From the NCBI GenBank assembly GCA_014905825.1, contig JACGCN010000017.1, positions 310,001 to 374,000 of the forward strand: DNA of 64,000 bases, read 5' to 3'. Below the pieces are notes generated by a model that saw nothing but the letters and a program-made list of their open reading frames with translations, was not told the DNA's origin and did not search any database. Below, piece after piece: positions 59,058 through 64,000 of the stretch. Every line of letters starts with the position of its first letter. The stretch's first letter is position 1. The DNA is from Lyophyllum atratum. Its lineage: Eukaryota > Basidiomycota > Agaricomycetes > Agaricales > Lyophyllaceae. Both the position numbers and the translations under genes were made by a program.

Positions 59058-59449
59058 TGTGAGTGTTGCGTTTTATGGTGGGTGGGGTGGAGTCTGGAGC
59101 TTCGATTCCTGGGGATGACGGTGTATATAGGACGCTACATGTACACTTAGAATCTTGTCTTCTTATTGCACCACTCAGGCTAAGAGGCAAGAAACACCTT
59201 CGCTTCGTATTCATCACAGGCAACTATGTCAGTAGGTGGATCGCTCCACAGGGCATACGCATACGGAAAAACAGGCAAGATATGGAAGAAGCAAAAGGGT
59301 CGAAAAAACTATGAACGAATACAGAAGGGGAGCTCGCCATGAAGGCGAAGCCCCACATGGATCATACTTTTCAGGGCAGCAGAACAGAAAAGAAAAGAAA
59401 AAAGTTTACAACGAAAAGAAGTTGAAGGAACACGGCCCACACCCAGGCC
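59058..59449. other. Convergent 3' spacer
   Basis: About 390 bp between two gene 3' ends. No feature was recognised. Confidence 0.4.
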
Positions 59450-60456
59450 TCAATGGTCATACGGCGGCGTCGCCCCCCTCTCCCTCTCCTCCGGCATAGA
59501 CACCCCACCCGCCTCCTGCTTCGTCTCCTCGAGCACAGGGGGCGGCGGCGTCCGTGCCCTATCCCTCTCCCTCTCCCTATCATCCACCCGCCTCTCCTCC
59601 CTCCTAGGCGACGCGCTCCTCCTGCGTTCACGTTCACGATCGGGGAGCGGGCTGCGGGAGCGCCTGCGTTCGCGGTCCCGGTTGTTGTTGTCGCGGGTGT
59701 CGCGGCGGGGGCTGCGGGAGCGTTCGCGGTCGCGGTCGGGGGCTCGGTGGTCGCGGTCCCGGGGGTCACGGGTGTCGCGGGGGTGCCGGTGGGGCGGGGA
59801 GGCGCGGCGTTCGTAGCGCCAGACGGAGGACGGGGGGTTCTTGGCCCACTTGAGGTATGTTAGCGGAGGCAGGGAGAGGGTATGGGAGGGAGGGTAAGTA
59901 CCTGGATGCTTAGGCGGGAGCCTTCGAAGTGGCGGCCGTGCCTGCAAGGGGAGGACGGTGGTGAGGGGGGAAGGAGGAGGGAGGGAGGAGAGACGTACAT
60001 TTCGTAGTAGGCATCTTCGGCATCGCGCTGGGAGCGAAACTCGACGAATGCGTAGCTGCGGGTGGTCGTGTGTTGAGCGTTCGTTTTTTTTTTATGTTAT
60101 TCGGAAGCGGATCGACCGTAGCGTAAAATCGACGTGCGCGTGCGCGTAAAAAGGGTAGCAGTATGCTCGCGTCGTGGGGCGATTCGACTCGACTCGACCG
60201 ACTTTGACTTCGACTGGGGCCAAAGGGGGGCTTGGGAGAGGAGAACGGGGGGGAAGGTACTTACGGGTTGGAGCTGGCGTGCGGGTTGCGGGGTGCGGGG
60301 ACGTCGCAGCGGACGAGGGGGCCGTAGCTGTTTCGTGATTTTTGAGTGAGATTTTTGAGTGACGCAGCGGGGGTGCGCTTACCGCTCGAATTCGTATGCG
60401 AGGTCGCGTGCGCGGGTTGCAGGGTGGAAGCCGCTGACGAAGAGAATGCGAGGCAT
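59450..60456 (-). CDS. SR-type RNA-binding protein, one RRM plus RS-rich tail
   Basis: Likely a splicing regulator of SR type. Four exons. The RRM begins at the start codon: RNP2 is ILFVSGF (from MPRILFVSGFHPATRA), and RNP1 is YAFVEFRS, followed by RDAEDAYYEMHGRHFEGSRL and IQWAK. The C-terminus is about 130 residues of Arg-Asp, Arg-Ser and Arg-Glu repeats (RDRERSRSPRRDTRD, RERRRSRSPLP), ending TPPYDH. Exon boundaries fall inside the RRM, at FER/YGPL, SSNP/YAFV and after IQ. Start at 60456; the opposite-strand PPR-like gene starts at 60668, so they share a 211-bp promoter region. Which of the yeast or human SR proteins is the closest match cannot be said. Confidence 0.87.
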
Positions 60457-60667
60457 GGTCGGCGGGATGGAAAGTGTTGAAAAGAAAATGGGGCAAGGGC
60501 AAAAACCTTATTTGGGCGTGTTTGCATCGTGGCGCGACAACATGATGTGAAATTTGAAGCGAGCGTGTTTCTGCAGGCAACGTTACGCAGGGAGAGGCCA
60601 GGTCAGTGCAGTGCTCATTCTCGACGTCATTCCTGTGCACTGACGCCGATGCAGATGCGCTTATCGT

Positions 60668-63292
60668 ATGCAAATTGCTGCACGCGCCTTTTCGACCACT
60701 TCGCGTCCCATCCGGTCCACCAAGTTCGTGGACGCACTCCTCCGCGAGACCCGTGAGCCCGTCTGGCGCCTCCTCACCGCACTCAACACCCCGCGGTCCG
60801 TGGACCTCCCCGCCGCCCTCAGCCGCCATGGCGTCTCTGCAGACCAGTTCCGCCGATGGAGGCCTCTGGTCGTCGAGTCCAACATCTCCGCCGCCGTCGG
60901 CCCGCACCCGCACCCGCTGCCGTCCTGGCTCGTGCTCTACCTCGTCGCCTTCAAAATCCGCACACACGACCACGCCTTCCCCACCGCCCTCGACCTCACA
61001 TACGCCCACCTCCCCACCGCACCCATGTCCGTCCAGGGCCCCCTCCTCATCCTCACCCTCCTCGGCCTCGCCCGCTTCAACCTCCTCATCCCCATGCGCC
61101 GCGTCGTCGACACCTTTCTCGTCACGAACCTCGACCACCCCCAGCTCTACTTTAACCTCCTGCTCCAGGCCATAGCGTGCACCCCCACCCGCACTATCGA
61201 GGCCGCAAACGCCGTAGTCGCCCTCCTCAGACGCATGGACGCGCAACAGCTCAAGCTCACCCACGCGACCTATGATGCCCTCCTCAACGACCGCTTCGTC
61301 ACGTTGCAGCTTACAAAGTATCTCCGTGAACGCATGACGCGTGAAGGCACCGTGCCGACTGCAGAGCACCTAGAGGCATATTTGAGGGTATTTTCGAAGA
61401 ATGGCGCGATACACAAAGCGCATGACTATCTCCAGGCTATCCATGCCCGGCCTTCAAAGTCTCCCCCCATGGACCCCGCCGAGGACCCCCTCCATCGAGC
61501 CAACACCCTCTTCCTCACCGCACAAGACGACCGTGCCTCTGCCTTTACCTTCCTCCGCACCCTCCTCGCCTCTCCCGACCCCGCAGACCCCCTACCAGCC
61601 CCTCCAACCCCTCCCACCCCCTCCCCAACCACCAAATACTCCAAAATCCCCCTCACCCCCCGCCTCACCCACCTCCCCTCCTCCAAGTCCCCCCGCACCC
61701 CCAAACCCCCCATCCCGCACCCACACCCCGCCTCCAAACCCGACATCTACACCTCCACCGCCGCCCTCTCCCTCGCCGCGCGCGACCACACCGTCCCCGC
61801 CCCCGCCCTCCTCGCCCTCTTCAACCGCTTCCAGTCCCAGTCGCAGCTCCACCCCGCGCTCGCACCCACCACCACGACGCACACCGTCCTCATCCGCGGG
61901 CTCCTCGCGCGCAAGAGCAAGCTCGCCTTACCCGCGTGGGAGAGGTTTTATGGGAGCGGGCTGCCGGTTGATAGGGAGGCGCTGGGGGTGGGGATGCAGG
62001 TGCTTACGAGGGCGGGACACCCGCATTGGGCGTGGGCGCTCTTGGAGGAGTTTGCGGGTCCTACCTCTTCCCCTGCGGGTAAGATGAGACACGGCCGCCG
62101 CCCGGTACAGATCACGGTTATAACGCTGAACGACTGGCTCGTCGCTTTGAACCGCATCGCCCGACCCGATATCGTGTTCCGCGTGTGGGACGGCATGCAA
62201 GCTTTGTACGGTGTGCACCCCGACGCGCGGACGCTCAGTCTCCTCCTCCAGGCCGCGCGACTCGCGAGGAGGCTGGACGATTCGTTTGGGGGGGCGATGG
62301 TGCGGCTGGGGCTTGAGTTGCGGAACCCGTTCACCTCCCCGCAAGACACCGACACCGCCACGACGCGAGAAACGCACACCGCAATCCTCTCCACCCTCCT
62401 CGGCCCACCGCACCTCCCCTCCCCCCACCCCTACCGCTCCGCCCTCTGGCACGCCACCCTCCCCTCCACACACGCGACCCTCATATTCCAGCAGGCCCTC
62501 TTCGGCGCCGCCCCTTCCCCGCATAAGCTTAGGATGGTAGAGCCGCCGGCGTATGCGCTGAGGAGCGGGAGGGAGGAGGGGGCGGGGATGGGGTTGATGG
62601 TGGGGTTGCCGCGGTGGAGGGGGGAGAGGGTGGGGAGTGGGTGGGTGTTTCCTGGGTGGGGGGTGCTTCTCCGACGGCGGGGTCTCTCTCCCTCTCTTCA
62701 TGCTACGCACAAGGACGAGGATGAGGAAGGGAGCCAATACGAAACACGATACCCAGCCATCGCCCCAACAAACGAGAACTGCTTCAACTACATCCTCCTC
62801 CTCGGGCTAACGGGGCGCACGCGCGAGATCGCGCTCGTGCTGGCGTGGATGCGCGAGGTGGGGATTAGGCCGGGGAGGGGGACGCTCGGGGCGGCGCTGG
62901 TGCTGTGGGGGGAGGTGTGTGCTAGGGGGGTGTTGGTCGAGCGGTGGACGCGTGCTGCTCCTTCCCACAACCCACAGCCACAACAAGGGGAAGACAAAGA
63001 GAAAGAGAACCGGAGAAGCAGGCCAGAGCAGGACGAGTACAAGAAGCTCGAAACCTGGCTAGCGGAGTGGGTGGGGGAGTGGCGGATGCCGGGGCCGCGG
63101 GCGTTGGCGGTGTGGACGCGGAATTTGGCGAGGTTGAGGGAGGGGGGGAGGGAGGTGGGGGAGGGGGAGGAGGGGATTGAGGAGGCGGAGAAGGTTGGGG
63201 ATGAGGAGGCTGCTGCTGCTGGGGAGGCGGAGGGGGAGGGGGAGGGTGGGGAGGTGGGTGTGGAGGTGGGAGGGGAGGTGGGGAAAGGGTGA
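60668..63292 (+). CDS. Mitochondrial pentatricopeptide-repeat-like protein, intronless
   Basis: A single uninterrupted frame of 874 residues, unusual in this intron-dense window. The N-terminus (MQIAARAFSTTSRPIRST) is a typical mitochondrial presequence. The body is helical with weakly repeated 35-residue units, e.g. ARFNLLIPMRRVVDTFLVTN, MTREGTVPTAEHLEAYLRVF, and ALVLAWMREVGIRPGRGTLG near residue 725, consistent with a fungal PPR protein acting on mitochondrial RNA. Pro/Ser-rich inserts occur at about residues 300-340, and the last 60 residues are Glu/Gly low-complexity. The DNA is strongly GC-rich with C-rich and G-rich segments on one strand, so several other frames are also open. PPR assignment is moderate; the gene itself is strong. 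Confidence 0.75.
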   Translation: MQIAARAFSTTSRPIRSTKFVDALLRETREPVWRLLTALNTPRSVDLPAALSRHGVSADQFRRWRPLVVESNISAAVGPHPHPLPSWLVLYLVAFKIRTHDHAFPTALDLTYAHLPTAPMSVQGPLLILTLLGLARFNLLIPMRRVVDTFLVTNLDHPQLYFNLLLQAIACTPTRTIEAANAVVALLRRMDAQQLKLTHATYDALLNDRFVTLQLTKYLRERMTREGTVPTAEHLEAYLRVFSKNGAIHKAHDYLQAIHARPSKSPPMDPAEDPLHRANTLFLTAQDDRASAFTFLRTLLASPDPADPLPAPPTPPTPSPTTKYSKIPLTPRLTHLPSSKSPRTPKPPIPHPHPASKPDIYTSTAALSLAARDHTVPAPALLALFNRFQSQSQLHPALAPTTTTHTVLIRGLLARKSKLALPAWERFYGSGLPVDREALGVGMQVLTRAGHPHWAWALLEEFAGPTSSPAGKMRHGRRPVQITVITLNDWLVALNRIARPDIVFRVWDGMQALYGVHPDARTLSLLLQAARLARRLDDSFGGAMVRLGLELRNPFTSPQDTDTATTRETHTAILSTLLGPPHLPSPHPYRSALWHATLPSTHATLIFQQALFGAAPSPHKLRMVEPPAYALRSGREEGAGMGLMVGLPRWRGERVGSGWVFPGWGVLLRRRGLSPSLHATHKDEDEEGSQYETRYPAIAPTNENCFNYILLLGLTGRTREIALVLAWMREVGIRPGRGTLGAALVLWGEVCARGVLVERWTRAAPSHNPQPQQGEDKEKENRRSRPEQDEYKKLETWLAEWVGEWRMPGPRALAVWTRNLARLREGGREVGEGEEGIEEAEKVGDEEAAAAGEAEGEGEGGEVGVEVGGEVGKG

Positions 63293-63341
63293 GGAGGAAT
63301 CTATACTGTATATATCATAATCTATTGCTTTCAGGTTAAAC
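63293..63341. other. 3' flank of the PPR-like gene
   Basis: Short AT-rich stretch with TATATATC-like words before the repeat. Nothing else. Confidence 0.3.
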
Positions 63342-63853
63342 TGCCACGGTCGACGCGTCTATTGCATCAGGTGTTATCACAAGTCCGTTCGTAGCAAGCC
63401 GCAAGCACAAGTACTACCAACGATTACATGCAATTGAGAGAACAGACCAGAAGAAATGGAAGAGCGCGTAAGGCTTGATTTACTACATAATGTCACGGCC
63501 GACGCGTCTATTGCATCAGGTGTTATCAGGAGTCCTAGATCCGCCAGCGCATGTACTACCAACGATTCTATGCAACCGAGAGACTAGACAAGGAGAAATA
63601 CAAGAGGGCGTAAGGCTTGATTTACTGTGTATCGAGTGGTCACCGGAATGCACCACTACTAATAGTTAACTACGGCGGCGATGGGAATTCGGAGAGCAAA
63701 GGCAGTGACAGGAGTTCTACCGATGTAGCTATCACGGGCGAAGCAGGGATTTGAATGAATGGGTGGTCCACATATGTACTTCCAACGATTATATGCAAAT
63801 GAGAGACCAGATGAGAAGAAGAGCGCGGAAGGCTTGGTTTACTGGATATAGAA
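63342..63853. repeat. Dispersed repeat family, second site, several tandem copies
   Basis: The block CGACGCGTCTATTGCATCAG at 63350 recurs at about 63497 (period about 147 bp). The segment ACCAACGATT...GCGTAAGGCTTGATTTACT occurs about three times (around 63416, 63560 and 63785). The CTACGGCGGCGATGGGAATT block shared with 22556-22903 is at about 63671. Same orientation as the 22.6 kb site. Confidence 0.8.
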
Positions 63854-64000
63854 CCACTAGGCTTCCGTTTCTTCTTCGAATGTAAAGGACTACCACTCGA
63901 GTTTCCTCGCCCTCTCTTCAAGAGTCGACCTGCCCCGTCTCAATTACAGGGTTCTCTTCAGGCCCTCTTGCTGCTGGCGGCTCGATTGCATCACTTCCAC
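63670..64000 (-). other. Possible 3' end of a gene entering from the right, overlapping the repeat
   Basis: On the minus strand, an open frame from about 63921 to 63670 starts with a basic segment (KRGRGNSSGSPLHSKKKRKP, NLS-like) and runs into repeat sequence, ending FPSPP at 63670. A second frame from the right edge ends at about 63925 (PEENPVIETGQVDS, TGA). Either could be the last exon of a gene beyond the window; they cannot be joined from what is visible. Confidence 0.25.

Overview
The window is nuclear DNA of a filamentous basidiomycete, most likely an Agaricomycete. Nearly every gene is split by many introns of about 46-85 bp with GT...AG ends, intergenic gaps are short, highly expressed genes favour C-ending codons, and the best-recognised products are eukaryotic (GAPDH with basidiomycete-type tiny exons, LHS1/GRP170, a Munc13/Ync13-like protein, importin beta-1, LSM7, PAN3, UBP6, SET5-like, RING-CH, SR-type RRM and PPR-like proteins). 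Nothing prokaryotic, plasmid or phage was seen. Exon coordinates come from splice-site and reading-frame reasoning by eye. For most genes the exon lengths sum to a multiple of three, and I say where they do not.

Layout. 1-13 kb: a partial unknown protein at the left edge, GAPDH, two membrane-protein loci and a long MHD/C2 (Ync13-like) gene. 15-18.4 kb: the ER chaperone LHS1. 19-29 kb: an accessory-looking block with two paralogous RNF216-like RBR ubiquitin ligases flanking a tandem repeat, an F-box/beta-propeller gene and, 95 bp from it and divergent, a Tse2-type ADP-ribosyltransferase-like gene with a mitochondrial-looking leader; decayed DNA fills the gaps. 30-42.3 kb: importin beta-1 and LSM7 (divergent), a Cid1-type nucleotidyltransferase with a long RS-containing tail, and PAN3 (divergent to it). 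Three of these act on RNA 3' ends or mRNA decay. 43.4-50.2 kb: an SRPBCC/START-like gene, a SET5-like methyltransferase, a 680-bp near-perfect foldback element, and UBP6. 50.3-55.2 kb: three tandem CmcJ/AsaB/GA4-desaturase-like genes with an intron-containing tRNA-Asp(GTC) between the first two. 57-63.3 kb: a GC-rich block with a RING-CH ligase, an SR-like RNA-binding protein and an intronless PPR-like protein, ending in a second site of the repeat seen at 22.6 kb.

Two housekeeping genes look damaged as sequenced: PAN3 has an in-frame TAG in its linker, and UBP6 lacks one base in a C-run within the ubiquitin-like domain. The most interesting leads are the toxin-like ADP-ribosyltransferase beside ubiquitin-ligase genes, the foldback element, the triplicated AsaB-like cluster, and the dispersed repeat family with conserved minus-strand peptides.
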